This document shows, piece after piece, positions 16,833 through 25,870 of a DNA stretch of 64,000 bases. Each line of letters starts with the position of its first letter. The stretch's first letter is position 1. Source of the stretch: Streptomyces griseiscabiei (GTDB lineage: Bacteria; Actinomycetota; Actinomycetes; Streptomycetales; Streptomycetaceae); the NCBI RefSeq assembly GCF_020010925.1, contig NZ_JAGJBZ010000003.1, forward strand, positions 1 to 64,000, read 5' to 3'. The position numbers and the translations under genes were made by a program. The notes beneath the pieces were generated by a model that saw only the letters and a list, made by a program, of their open reading frames with translations, was not told the DNA's origin and did no database searches.

Positions 16833-17861
16833 TCAGCTCACACAGACCAGTCCGAGCAGGCACAGCCCCGAGGGCGACGTCGTCGCCGTGTCGGAGCCGG
16901 AACCGCCGTCCGACGTTCCCGTGTCCGAGCCGCTGCCCGAGTCCGAGCCGCCGCCGGTCTCGGTACCCGTGGACGCACCGGAGTCCGAGCCCGAACCCGT
17001 GTCCGAACCCGTGCCCGCGCCCGTGTCCGCCGAGGAACCGGCGTCGTCGGTGGCCGGGGGCGTGGTCGTCCCGGCCGACGGGGTGGTCGTGGGGTCGTCC
17101 GCGGTGGTCCCGCCCGCGCCCGCGGAGCCGGTCCGCGCCTCCTGGGCGGACGGCGTGGCCGAGTCCGTACGGGGGGCGTTGGGGTGCTGCGCGCGGGAGC
17201 CCGACCGGTTGGCGGTGGAGCGGTCGCGCGAGGTGTCGCCGGACGGGGTCCAGGTGGTGGGGGCGTCCGGGGTGCGCCGGGTGTCGTCGGTCTCCGTCGC
17301 GGACGACGTACGGCCGCCCTGCGAGCCCTGTTCCTCGACGGAGCCCAGGCTCTCGGCGTCCGGCGCGGTAGCCGCCTGGGTGCGGTCGGTGGACTGCCGG
17401 TCCATGCCCATGACGGTCAGCCCGCCGCCGACCAGTGCGACGGCGGTCGCGACCACGGCCCGGCGCTGGTTCTTCTTCCACCGCGCCATCTGGCGCCGCC
17501 GCGCGGCCCGCCCCTGCGGCGCCACGGGGACACCGTCCAGGTCCACGTCAGGGTCGGCATCCGCGTGTGCGTCGACGTCGACGTGGACGTCCTCGACGCC
17601 GGACACCGGCCCCTCGTGCCAGCCGCCGTCCCCCGCCCCGTATCCCCAGGCCGCCGTCGGCAGCGTCGGCACCATCGGTGCCGCCGGTGTCGTCGGCGGC
17701 ATCGGGATCATCACCGGCCCGGTGGCCGTCGTCCCGGCCGGGCCCGAGGGGCTGACCCGGCTGTCGATCGTGGCCGGGGCTATGTCGGGCGCGTAGGCGC
17801 CGCAGCCGGGGCACACGAGAGCGCCGTTGAGATGTCGGCGACACGAGGTGCAGTAGTCCAT
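16833..17861 (-). CDS. Zinc-ribbon membrane protein (SCO2400-like)
   Basis: A 342-residue protein beginning MDYCTSCRRHLNGALVCPGC, a CxxC...CxxC zinc ribbon. A Pro/Ala/Asp-rich cytoplasmic stretch follows, then a single membrane helix AVVATAVALVGGGLTVMGM at about residues 140-160 after a cluster of arginines and lysines. The outside part is a long Ser/Thr/Gly/Asp-rich low-complexity tail with repeats of the GSDSGSGSDTG kind, ending LCLLGLVCVS. This architecture matches proteins I know as the SCO2400 family in Streptomyces; role unknown. The MDYC start was preferred over the upstream ATG at 17891 because the family begins there. Confidence 0.75.
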   Translation of the reverse strand: MDYCTSCRRHLNGALVCPGCGAYAPDIAPATIDSRVSPSGPAGTTATGPVMIPMPPTTPAAPMVPTLPTAAWGYGAGDGGWHEGPVSGVEDVHVDVDAHADADPDVDLDGVPVAPQGRAARRRQMARWKKNQRRAVVATAVALVGGGLTVMGMDRQSTDRTQAATAPDAESLGSVEEQGSQGGRTSSATETDDTRRTPDAPTTWTPSGDTSRDRSTANRSGSRAQHPNAPRTDSATPSAQEARTGSAGAGGTTADDPTTTPSAGTTTPPATDDAGSSADTGAGTGSDTGSGSDSGASTGTETGGGSDSGSGSDTGTSDGGSGSDTATTSPSGLCLLGLVCVS

Positions 17862-18320
17862 GGAGAGATGGCGGTCTTCCTGTGTGGGCATGCCGTCGAC
17901 CCGCCGGGCCGCGGCCCGGTCACGTCACGTTCGCACGTGGGATCGAGCGGATCGAGCGGTCAGCAACGCTAACGAGCCATTCTCAGAGCTGTGTGCAGGC
18001 TGTGTGACGCTCCTGCGTGGATCCGCCGGGGACTTGGCGCCCGTTCCGCAGGGACGTACGGGCATGTGTGCGAGCCGTGCCCGCCACGGACCACCCGCCG
18101 CAACCAGCCACACCTTTTGCCGAATTCCTCATCAACAGGCAACCCACACCCGCCATTTACCAATCTCTCAAGTTGCTCACAGGGTGAACGGGCCGGGTCC
18201 GGCCGGTCGGCTCCGGGGTGCGTTGGGGCGCATCCGCACGGCCGGCCGGGTCCGTCGGTCGTCGTCCGTGGGCTGTCCAGTCCGATGCCCCTGACCAGGG
18301 CACTCGCAGACGAGGAACCG
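17862..18320. other. 459-bp divergent intergenic region
   Basis: This gap separates the zinc-ribbon gene from the lysyl-oxidase-like gene. It must hold both promoters. A less GC-rich patch lies at about 18105-18180. I see no convincing coding frame, riboswitch or palindrome. A leader RNA cannot be ruled out. Confidence 0.4.
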
Positions 18321-20078
18321 ATGACCAGCCAGAACACCAGCTCCATCACCCCGACCGACGGCCAGGAGCGCCGCCGGCGCCTGACCCGCCCGGGCCTCGC
18401 CGCCCTGGCCTCGCTGACCGTGGTGGCCGCCGTCGCCGGCGCCGCCCCCGGCGCCGGTGCCGCGCCCGCCGCGGCGAAGACCCCCGGAAAGCCGCAGATC
18501 AAGCTGATCGCCGCGTCGAAGTCCGTGACGCTCACCCGCTACGAGTGGTCCCAAGGCGTCAGCCTCCAGCTCGGGACGTACGTCTCGGTCGACAACGCGC
18601 CCCTGGAGTTCCAGGTGACGCGTAAGTCGTACAAGGACCCGGTCGTCGCCAAGCAGATCCTCCGCGACGGCAAGACCGTCAAGACGAAGACCCTGCCGAA
18701 GGGGACCGTCGACGACTTCTCCGGGCTGAAGGACTTCCTGGAGATCTCCGTCAAGGACGCGAGCGGGAAGGAGGTCGTGAAGAGCAAGGGGAGTTTCTGC
18801 CCGAACAACGCCTCCGGCCGGATCCGCCCGGACGCCCCGGACACCAACCACTATCCGCAGAGCTGCTCCACCAACCCGTGGACGCTCGGCTCGGTGTGGG
18901 GTGTCGAGAAGGGCTGGGCCACCAACACCACCAGCTGGAACTACGACACCCCGGTGGACCTGCCGGCCGGTGAGTACACCGCCCAGGTGGGCGTGGCGAA
19001 GAAGTACCGCGACCTGTTCGGCATGGGCAACGACCGGCCCACCGTCAAGGTGACCGTGCGCGAGGACACCGAGGGCGGGGGCGAGGGCCTGGCCCCGTCG
19101 AAGTCCTCGTCGTCCACCTCCTCCCACCACGGTGGCGGCCACGGCGGCGGCAAGACCGCGCAGGCCGTCCCGGACGGGCAGCAGCCGGCCCCCGACACCC
19201 ACCACTACGGCCCGCGCGGCGCCGACGCCCCGACCCCGCCCGAGCTTCCGTACGCCCTCGTCGACCGGGGCCGCGCCAAGCACCTGGGCGACGGCGCCGG
19301 CCACACCGACGGCTCCCGCATCGCCCCCGCGCTGAAGGCCGCCCCCAAGCGGCCCACCGGCAAGGCGGGCGCCCCGGCGAACACCCCCAAGCCGGACCTG
19401 CGTTCGCTGCCCGCGTGGGACATCGCCATCACCGACGGCGAGGACGGCGACGTGGCGGGCAAGGACTACCTCGCCTTCAGCGCGAACGTCTGGAACGCGG
19501 GCCCCGCGCCCCTCGTCGTGGACGGCTTCCGCAAGCCGGGCGCGGACCTGATGGACTCGTACCAGTACTTCTACGACGCCAAGGGCAAGCAGGTCGGCTA
19601 CGCGCCCGCCGGCACCATGGAGTGGGACCCGCGCGAGGGCCACGAGCACTGGCACTTCACGGACTTCGCCAGCTACCGCCTGCTCAGCGAGGACAAGACC
19701 AAGGAGGTGCGCTCCGGCAAGGAGGCGTTCTGCCTGGCCAACACCGACGCCATCGACTACACGGTGAAGAACGCCAACTGGCACCCGGAGAACACCGACC
19801 TGTCCACCGCGTGCGGTTCCGAGGACGCCATCAACGTCCGTGAGGTCCTCGACGTCGGCTCCGGCGACACGTACACCCAGTACCGTCCCGGCCAGTCCTT
19901 CGACATCACCGACCTGCCGAACGGCACGTACTACATCCAGGTCATCGCCAACCCGGAGAACCGCCTCCAGGAGACCAACACCAAGAACAACGTCGCGCTG
20001 CGCAAGGTGATCCTCGGCGGCAAGGAGGGCGCCCGCACGGTCCAGGTCCCGCCGCACGACCTGATCAACGCCAAGTGA
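18321..20078 (+). CDS. Secreted lysyl-oxidase-like copper protein
   Basis: A 585-residue exported protein. The N-terminus has charged residues and a hydrophobic segment (LAALASLTVVAAVAGAA) ending in an Ala-rich cleavage zone near residue 55. Residues 60-255 form a beta-rich domain with a disulfide-like Cys pair. A Ser/His/Gly-rich linker follows at about 255-300. The C-terminal half is the lysyl oxidase domain: DLRSLPAWDIAI, WNAGPAPLVV, and the copper motif GHEHWHFTDFASYRL near residue 440. Family members oxidise amines with copper and a derived quinone cofactor outside the cell. A GAGGAA site precedes the ATG. A strong terminator follows. Confidence 0.88.
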   Translation: MTSQNTSSITPTDGQERRRRLTRPGLAALASLTVVAAVAGAAPGAGAAPAAAKTPGKPQIKLIAASKSVTLTRYEWSQGVSLQLGTYVSVDNAPLEFQVTRKSYKDPVVAKQILRDGKTVKTKTLPKGTVDDFSGLKDFLEISVKDASGKEVVKSKGSFCPNNASGRIRPDAPDTNHYPQSCSTNPWTLGSVWGVEKGWATNTTSWNYDTPVDLPAGEYTAQVGVAKKYRDLFGMGNDRPTVKVTVREDTEGGGEGLAPSKSSSSTSSHHGGGHGGGKTAQAVPDGQQPAPDTHHYGPRGADAPTPPELPYALVDRGRAKHLGDGAGHTDGSRIAPALKAAPKRPTGKAGAPANTPKPDLRSLPAWDIAITDGEDGDVAGKDYLAFSANVWNAGPAPLVVDGFRKPGADLMDSYQYFYDAKGKQVGYAPAGTMEWDPREGHEHWHFTDFASYRLLSEDKTKEVRSGKEAFCLANTDAIDYTVKNANWHPENTDLSTACGSEDAINVREVLDVGSGDTYTQYRPGQSFDITDLPNGTYYIQVIANPENRLQETNTKNNVALRKVILGGKEGARTVQVPPHDLINAK

Positions 20079-20121
20079 CTGCGACAGTGGTAACCATCTG
20101 AGCCTCCCCCCGGCGACGACG

Positions 20122-20148
20122 AACCCCCAGGCCCATGGCCTGGGGGTT
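20122..20148. terminator. Bidirectional terminator hairpin
   Basis: AACCCCCAGGCC, loop CAT, GGCCTGGGGGTT: a perfect 12-bp stem with a short T-run on one side and an A-run on the other. It lies between convergent genes. Confidence 0.9.
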
Positions 20149-20186
20149 TCGCTGTGTACGGGGGGTGAGGGTTGGGGGCGGGGATG

Positions 20187-21686
20187 TCACGCCTTCGCCG
20201 TGGCGGCCTCCGTCTCCGACTTCGTCTCCGTCGGCTGTACGGGGCCCCGGGCGTCCGGCGCCGGGGCGGCCGTACGGCGGCCGGGGATGAAGGAGGCGAG
20301 GACGAAGGCGAGGAGGGCCGCGCCGGCGCCGATGGCCATGACGACCTTGAAGCCGTTCTCGGAGGGCAGGGCGTAGCCGCCGAAGTCGGTGGTCATCTGG
20401 GCGAGGATGACGCCGGCGAGGGCGCTGGCGAACGACGTGCCGAGCGAACGCATCAGCGTGTTGAGGCTGTTGGCGGCGGCCGTCTCGGACTCCGGTACGG
20501 CGCCCATGATGAGGGCGGGCATCGCGCCGTAGGTGAAGCCGACACCGCCGCCGATGACGCAGGAGACCAGGACGAGGTGCCAGACCTCGCTCATCAGGAC
20601 GATGTTGAGCCCGTACCCGGCGGCCACGATCAGCGCGCCGACCATCAGGGTCACCTTCGGCCCCTTGGCCTTGGTGAGCCCGGCGGACACCGCGGACATG
20701 GCCATCATCACCAGACCCTGCGGGGCCAGCACCAGGCCGACGGTCATCATCGACCTGCCGAGGCCGTAGCCGGTCTGCTCGGGCAGCTGGAGCAGCTGCG
20801 GCAGGACCAGCGACATCGCGAACATCGAGAAGCCGAGCGCGACCGAGGCCAGGTTGGTGAAGAGCACCTGGGGGCGGGCGGTGGTGCGCAGATCGACCAG
20901 CGGCTGCTTGGCCCGCAGCTCGTAGAAGCCCCACGAGCCGAGGACCACGACCGCCGCCGCGAACAGTCCGAGCGTCGTCCCGCTCGTCCAGCCCCAGTCG
21001 GCGCCCTTGGAGACGGCCAGCAGCAGCGAGACCAGTCCGGCGGACAGCCCGAGCGAGCCGACCAGGTCGAAACGGCCGCCGGTGCGGACCTTCGACTCCG
21101 GTACGACCACCAGGACCAGCAGGAAGGAGAGGGCGCCGAGGGCGGCGGAGGTCCAGAAGAGCAGGTGCCAGTCCCAGTTGTCGGCGATGAAGGCGGCGGC
21201 GGGCAGCCCGAGGGCGCCGCCGACACCCAGCGACGCGCTCATCAGGGCGGTCGACCCGGCGAGGCGCTCGGCGGGCAGGACGTCCCGCATGATGCTGATG
21301 CCGAGCGGGATGACGGCGGCGGCCAGCCCCTGCAGACCCCGGCCGATGATCATCGGGACGAGCGAGTCGGCCAGTCCGCAGACCACCGAGCCGGACACCA
21401 GCAGCACGATGCTGAGCAGCAGCATCCGCCGCTTGCCGAACATGTCGCCGAGCCGCCCCACGACCGGCGTCGCCACGGCCGCGGCGAGCAGGGTGGCGGT
21501 CACCGCCCAGGCGGTGTCGGACGCCGGCGCGTCCAGCAGCCTCGGCAGCTCCGGCACGATCGGGATGACCAGCGTCTGCATCAGCGCGACGACGATCCCG
21601 GCCAGGGCCAGCACCGCCACCACGGCGTTGGGCCGCGCGGGGGTGCCGGCCCCCGCGTCGGCGGGTCGGGCAAGGGCGTGGGACAT
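20187..21686 (-). CDS. MFS drug-efflux transporter (DHA2-like)
   Basis: A 499-residue integral membrane protein with about 14 hydrophobic segments, the size and count of the DHA2 drug:proton antiporter group. Motif A is seen as GRLGDMFGKRRMLL near residue 82, and motif C-like GLQGLAAAVIPLG follows near residue 120. It would export a drug or metabolite using the proton gradient. GGAGG lies nine bases before the ATG at 21686. Two related 17-bp inverted sites sit upstream, so a MarR-type protein probably represses it. No such regulator is adjacent. A charged Glu/Thr-rich tail ends the protein. Confidence 0.92.
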   Translation of the reverse strand: MSHALARPADAGAGTPARPNAVVAVLALAGIVVALMQTLVIPIVPELPRLLDAPASDTAWAVTATLLAAAVATPVVGRLGDMFGKRRMLLLSIVLLVSGSVVCGLADSLVPMIIGRGLQGLAAAVIPLGISIMRDVLPAERLAGSTALMSASLGVGGALGLPAAAFIADNWDWHLLFWTSAALGALSFLLVLVVVPESKVRTGGRFDLVGSLGLSAGLVSLLLAVSKGADWGWTSGTTLGLFAAAVVVLGSWGFYELRAKQPLVDLRTTARPQVLFTNLASVALGFSMFAMSLVLPQLLQLPEQTGYGLGRSMMTVGLVLAPQGLVMMAMSAVSAGLTKAKGPKVTLMVGALIVAAGYGLNIVLMSEVWHLVLVSCVIGGGVGFTYGAMPALIMGAVPESETAAANSLNTLMRSLGTSFASALAGVILAQMTTDFGGYALPSENGFKVVMAIGAGAALLAFVLASFIPGRRTAAPAPDARGPVQPTETKSETEAATAKA

Positions 21687-21710
21687 GGCGGGGCCTCCGT
21701 CGGAACTGGT

Positions 21711-21757
21711 TTGCTTGACTAACTCAACCATAATTAGATTGCTTGACTTACGCAAGC
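21711..21757. promoter_or_regulatory. Two operator-like sites upstream of the MFS gene
   Basis: Site B, GCTTGACTTACGCAAGC (21741-21757), is a 5-bp-arm inverted repeat. Site A, TTGCTTGACTAACTCAACC from 21711, shares its TTGCTTGACT half and has a TTGA/TCAA dyad. The same motif recurs at 24.09-24.13 kb. The TTGC-9-GCAA layout suits a MarR-type dimer. Confidence 0.6.
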
Positions 21758-21802
21758 TAGTTCTTCCGGGGAATCCGGGCCGCTCCATGGGAGACTCGGG
21801 GC

Positions 21803-22573
21803 GTGATTATCGAACGTGCGTACGCAACAGTCGGCACGGACGTGCTCGACGGACTCGACGGGGACGACGGACTTGGCGGGGACGACGGACTCGACGGGGA
21901 CGAAGGGGCCGAGGGCTGGCCCTGGTCCGTCCCCTCAGTCCGCGCGCTCGTGACCGACGGTCTGCGCTTCACCGCGCCGGTGACCTTCCTGGTCGGGGAG
22001 AACGGCTCGGGGAAGTCGACCCTCGTGGAGGCGCTCGCCGAGGGCTTCGGCCTGGACTCCTGGGGCGGCTCGCACGACTGGCGGTACGCCAGCCACCGCC
22101 CCAAGTCGGTGCTGGGCAAACGGATCCGCTTCGACGCGGCCCCGCGCGGACGCCGCATGCTGGGCAGCTGGTCCGCCCGCAAGGGCTTCTTCCTGCGCGC
22201 GGAGACGGCCCTCGACGCACTGGACCGGGAGGGCTTCGCCCCGGACTCGGTCAGCCACGGCGAGGGCTTCCTCGCGGCGTTCCGGGGGAAGTTCCTGCAG
22301 CCCGGCCTGTATGTGATGGACGAGCCGGAGGCGGCGCTGTCCTTCACCTCCTGCCTCGAACTCCTCGGTCACATCGACCAGTTGGTGAGCAACGGCGGCC
22401 AGGTCATCTGCGCCACGCACTCGCCGCTGCTGACCGCGCTGCCCGGCGCCGACATCATCGAGGTCGGCGACCACGGCCTGCGCCGCGTCCCCTGGGACGA
22501 ACTGGCCCTGGTCGACCACTGGCGCCGCTACCTCGCCGACCCGGCCTCGTATCTACGCCACGTCCTCGACTGA
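21803..22573 (+). CDS. Stand-alone ABC-type AAA ATPase
   Basis: A 256-residue soluble ATPase. Walker A GENGSGKST near residue 69, a signature-like VSHGEGF near residue 150, Walker B LYVMDEPEAALS near residue 172, and the H-loop CATHSPLL near residue 210. There is no transmembrane partner nearby. This class of single-domain predicted ATPases is widespread and of unknown role. The first 40 residues contain the tandem acidic repeat GLDGDDGLGGDDGLDGDEG, encoded by a DNA direct repeat, so that part is low complexity. The GTG start has only a weak ribosome site. Its end overlaps the end of the convergent kinase gene by 21 bp. Confidence 0.85.
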   Translation: MIIERAYATVGTDVLDGLDGDDGLGGDDGLDGDEGAEGWPWSVPSVRALVTDGLRFTAPVTFLVGENGSGKSTLVEALAEGFGLDSWGGSHDWRYASHRPKSVLGKRIRFDAAPRGRRMLGSWSARKGFFLRAETALDALDREGFAPDSVSHGEGFLAAFRGKFLQPGLYVMDEPEAALSFTSCLELLGHIDQLVSNGGQVICATHSPLLTALPGADIIEVGDHGLRRVPWDELALVDHWRRYLADPASYLRHVLD

Positions 22574-23839
22574 CGGCAGCGGCAGCTCGGCGACCACCTC
22601 GAAACCGCCACCGGGCCGGGGGCCGACACGGAGGAGGCCCCCGGCGGAGTGGGCGCGCTCGCGCATGCCGAGGAGGCCGTATCCGCCGCCGGGGGAGGGT
22701 TCGCCGCCGGGGCGGGGGCCGCCGTCGTCGAGGACGGTGAGCCGGAGTCGTTTCGTGGTGTAGACGAGGTGGACCTCGGCCGTGCGGGTGGCCGCGTGTT
22801 TGGTGACGTTGGTGAGGGCCTCCTGCGCGATGCGGTACGCGGTGAGGTCCGCGCCGGCGGACAGCGGCCGGGGGTCGCCCGTGCCGGTGACGGTCACCGC
22901 GAGCCCGGCGGACGCGAACGAGGCGGCCAGCTGGGGGAGTTGGGCGAGCCCGGGAGTGGAGGCGACGGGCCGGCTGTCCATGTCGTCCCGGCGCTCCGCC
23001 GCCTTCGCCCCTCCGGCTCTCTCCGCTGTCTCCGCCTTCTCCGTCCCTTCCGCCCGCAACAGCCCCACGGTGGACTTGAGTTCGCGCAGGGCCGAGGTGG
23101 TGGTGCGGGAGAGTTCGGTGATGAGCCGTTCCGCCTCGTCGGGCCGGGCCCGTACGAACCGGCCCACCGTCGTGGCCTGGAGGTTGGCCAGCACGAGGTG
23201 ATGGGCGACGACGTCGTGCAGGTCCCGTGCGATCCGCATCCGTTCCTCGGCGACCCGGCGCCTGGCCTCCTCGTCCCGGGTCCGCTCGGCGTGCTCGGCC
23301 CGTGCCCGCACCGCCTCCAGATAGGCGCCGCGCAGCCGGGTCGCCGTACCGAGCGAGGTCGGCAGCAGCAGCCAGGCGGTCGGCCCGATCAGCTTCAGCA
23401 CCAGGGGTTCCCCGACGGGCCCCGCGATCAGCCCCGTGGCCACCAGCAGCGCGATACCGGTGAACGTGAAGGAGTTGGCCGTCCGCCGGTCCGTGCGCAC
23501 CGCCAGTGAGTGCAGCGCGACCATCAGCGGTGCCAGCAGCAGCACGGTGAGCAGATACCCGAGCGCACAGGCCGCGATGGCGCACGCCAGGGTCACCGCC
23601 ACGGTCGTCCGAGGCCGGCCGCGCCGCCCCGGCAGTGCCCCGCAGGACACCCCGGCCAGCAGCACCCCCGGCCACCACGGCACCGTGAGCGCGTGCCCCG
23701 GCCAGGTGATCAGGGTCCCGGGGAACGAGCAGGCGAGGAGCACGGTGGCGAGGGTCGCGTCGACGGTCCGGCGGAGGGCGCGGGGGTGCGGGGCGGCCCG
23801 GCGGAGGTGCGCCGGGGGAGAGGTTGTGGAGGGGGCCAT
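22553..23839 (-). CDS. DesK-like sensor histidine kinase
   Basis: A 428-residue kinase of the HisKA_3 (NarL-partner) class. Four or more hydrophobic segments fill residues 20-150, a coiled coil follows (YLEAVRARAEHAERTRDEE), and the phosphoacceptor is the first His in ARDLHDVVAHHL near residue 210. The HATPase domain holds the N box RIAQEALTNVTKHA near residue 340 and the G box GGGYGLLGMRERAH. Its response regulator, normally next door, is absent, so it is an orphan here. The start is uncertain: ATG at 23839 has AGGA upstream, while an open frame to a TTG at 24106 adds Pro/Arg-rich sequence and runs through an operator-like site. Confidence 0.88.
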   Translation of the reverse strand: MAPSTTSPPAHLRRAAPHPRALRRTVDATLATVLLACSFPGTLITWPGHALTVPWWPGVLLAGVSCGALPGRRGRPRTTVAVTLACAIAACALGYLLTVLLLAPLMVALHSLAVRTDRRTANSFTFTGIALLVATGLIAGPVGEPLVLKLIGPTAWLLLPTSLGTATRLRGAYLEAVRARAEHAERTRDEEARRRVAEERMRIARDLHDVVAHHLVLANLQATTVGRFVRARPDEAERLITELSRTTTSALRELKSTVGLLRAEGTEKAETAERAGGAKAAERRDDMDSRPVASTPGLAQLPQLAASFASAGLAVTVTGTGDPRPLSAGADLTAYRIAQEALTNVTKHAATRTAEVHLVYTTKRLRLTVLDDGGPRPGGEPSPGGGYGLLGMRERAHSAGGLLRVGPRPGGGFEVVAELPLPSVEDVA

Positions 23840-24088
23840 CGTGGGGGTCCTGTCCGGGGTCGACGGGGGTGACCGCGCCGGGTCGGGGCCGGGGCGGAAC
23901 GCCGGTGCCGGTACCGGCGGGCCCGGCGGCGGAACGGGGGGAGTGTTCCGGCCGCCGGGCCACCGATCGCGCCGAGCCCCGTCCCCACGGGTCCGGCGCG
24001 CTGGGACCGCCCTCCGCTCAGGGCGGCCCCGGTCCATGCGCTCGACGGGGTCGAGCGGTCGTGGCACCGAGATGCTCGGCTGCTCTTC

Positions 24089-24134
24089 ATTGCTTGACTT
24101 AGGCAATCACAATCGACTTACTTAAGTCAAGCAA
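24089..24134. promoter_or_regulatory. Pair of operator-like sites upstream of the kinase gene
   Basis: TTGCTTGACTTAGGCAA (24090-24106) and, inverted, TTACTTAAGTCAAGCAA (24118-24134) repeat the 17-bp motif found before the MFS gene 2.4 kb away. They lie 250-300 bp upstream of both flanking genes, so which one they control is unclear. Confidence 0.55.
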
Positions 24135-24398
24135 CCTTTCATTTTGTGGAGTCGTGGGGCATGGGTCGGGCGATCGGTGAAGTGGTAGGCGGGGCGGCGG
24201 TCGGCGGGGTCCGTCGCGAAGGCGACCGAGCGAAGGATTGGGGGTGTTCGGCGGGAGGCGGAGGCCGCGAGGTGGGTGATCTGTGCGGTCAGCACGTGAA
24301 GTGGGGAGGGGTGGTTGGAGGGTGAGTTTCTCGCGGAGAGTCCCCTATGCTCGCGAGGCAGTTGGTACGAAAAGTCCATTGAGGGGGCGCGGAGCCGC

Positions 24399-25124
24399 GT
24401 GGTCGACGAGATCAAGTACGAGTGCAAGACCGTGCGGACAGTTCGCGGCGCCGGCGGCTTGGTGATCTCCAAGATGCAGAAGGATGGCTGGGAACTTGTG
24501 GATCAGGCCCAGGACGGGCTTCGCTCCACCCTCAACTTCCGTCGGCCGAAGAAGCCGCAGCCGTGGGCCATGATTGGTGCGGCGGCCGCCGTCCTCGTGA
24601 TTCTGGCTACCGTCATCAGCGTCGGCTCTGCACTCAGTGACGAGGGCGACAAGAAGAGTGAGTCGGATAAAGCAACGGCTGCTGCCATCGAGAAGTCTTC
24701 AGGTACGCCGACTCCAGCTGCGGCCGAGTCCGCTGCCACTGAGGTGATCACGTCTCAGAACAACCCGGAGTTCGCGGCACTGCTGAAGGCGGACACATGT
24801 GACGACGCGAACCTGGACTTCGCGACCAGGCACCAGGGCCGGACCGTCGCGTTCAACGGCTCGGTCGTGAACATGTCCCCTCACGGCGATTACGGCACCC
24901 GCTACGACCTCCTCCTGGGCCCGGGCGACAAGGGCCCGAACACGACGGTCGGCCCGGCCTTCATGTACGAGGACGTCAGCGTCTTTGACCTGAAACTGAC
25001 AGGCAAGAAGATCCCCGCCACCGTAGGTGAGGGCGACAGGTTCCACTTCGTCGCCGAGGTGGGCGAGTTCAACACTGACCAGTGCCTCTTCTTCCTCGGT
25101 CCGGTCTCGACGGAAATCCGATAG
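24399..25124 (+). CDS. DUF4839-like membrane-anchored protein
   Basis: A 241-residue protein. Residues 1-45 form a small cytoplasmic domain (VDEIKYECKTVRTVRG, GWELVDQAQDG). A single membrane helix, AMIGAAAAVLVILATVISVG, lies at about residues 57-76. A Ser/Ala linker then leads to an outside domain with DFATRHQGRTVAFNGSVVN and GTRYDLLLGPGD, which I associate with DUF4839. The GTG at 24399 has GGAG six bases upstream; an earlier in-frame start at 24315 lacks support. AT-richer codons than its neighbours suggest acquired DNA. Role unknown. Confidence 0.7.
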   Translation: MVDEIKYECKTVRTVRGAGGLVISKMQKDGWELVDQAQDGLRSTLNFRRPKKPQPWAMIGAAAAVLVILATVISVGSALSDEGDKKSESDKATAAAIEKSSGTPTPAAAESAATEVITSQNNPEFAALLKADTCDDANLDFATRHQGRTVAFNGSVVNMSPHGDYGTRYDLLLGPGDKGPNTTVGPAFMYEDVSVFDLKLTGKKIPATVGEGDRFHFVAEVGEFNTDQCLFFLGPVSTEIR

Positions 25125-25259
25125 TCAGGACGGGCGGCCGCGTTCGCACACGCCGTGGCCGGGAAATTCACGTCGGACCGTCCAGTTACCAGCGATCCAA
25201 GTTCAAGCGTTGGTAGTGGTCACCGGGTCCCAGGCGGGCAGCCATCTTGGTCGGCGTCG

Positions 25260-25499
25260 TCACGACTGTGGCTCGACCGGCCGGATATGGGCCAAGGGCG
25301 CGTCCCACTCGATCCCGCCACCTCTCGGCCGCAGGTAGGCGGTTCGACTGAGGAGCTTGCCGGACTCCTTGACGCGTTCCTCGATCACGCCGACGAGTTC
25401 GCCGGTCCAGTGGCGCTCGGTGTCCTCGACGAGCGTTCCGCGCGGGTACGGGAGTTCGCCGTGACTCAGCGTCGTCGGAGGCTTCTCCAGCGCGCTCAT
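25260..25499 (-). CDS. Small hypothetical protein
   Basis: A 79-residue soluble protein with a GTLVEDTERHWTGELVGV core, probably a small beta barrel, ending HIRPVEPQS. Its ATG overlaps the TGA of the gene before it in a TGATG junction, so the two are translationally coupled. An in-frame GTG three bases earlier is also possible. Small proteins like this accompany XRE/DUF6879 loci in Streptomyces. Function unknown. Confidence 0.65.
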   Translation of the reverse strand: MSALEKPPTTLSHGELPYPRGTLVEDTERHWTGELVGVIEERVKESGKLLSRTAYLRPRGGGIEWDAPLAHIRPVEPQS

Positions 25500-25699
25500 C
25501 ACTCCTGGCCCCCTCGCTGAAGGACTTCGGCCAGGCGAGCGGCCACGTCGGCGCGCACACGTCCCAGCTCGACCAGTCCCAGTTGCGGGGACGCGCAGTC
25601 GACGTTGAGAGAGGGCAGGACGATTCCGGCTGCGGTGAGTGCTGCTCTCAGAGATTCAGCCGCCGCGTACGGGTCGACGTCAGGCTTCTTCGTGGGCAT
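25499..25699 (-). CDS. Small hypothetical protein
   Basis: A 66-residue protein, MPTKKPDVDPYAAAESLRA..., predicted mostly helical, with LAEVLQRGGQE at the end. It is the first gene of a two-gene unit with the one above and overlaps it by one base. It is divergent from the DUF6879 gene across an AT-richer gap that must hold both promoters. No known domain recognised. Confidence 0.65.
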   Translation of the reverse strand: MPTKKPDVDPYAAAESLRAALTAAGIVLPSLNVDCASPQLGLVELGRVRADVAARLAEVLQRGGQE

Positions 25700-25870
25700 G
25701 AACCGGACGTTAGGGACGGGCAAGCGTCGGTCACCACGGAGTTTTCTCACTTTTTCTTGTCCGATGACTGGCTTTCTCTTTCTTTCGCCTGAGGTCGGTT
25801 GCACGCTGTAGTCCGTGATGTACAGCTCGCGCATCCTGGAGTGGTCCGCAACCACGAGAGGACGGGAACC

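Noticed and set aside
23840..24106. N-terminal extension of the histidine kinase
   Set aside because: Pro/Arg-rich, begins at a TTG inside an operator-like site; treated as untranslated.
24122..24472. 116-residue minus-strand frame
   Set aside because: Antisense to the DUF4839-like gene start and the promoter region; no domain.
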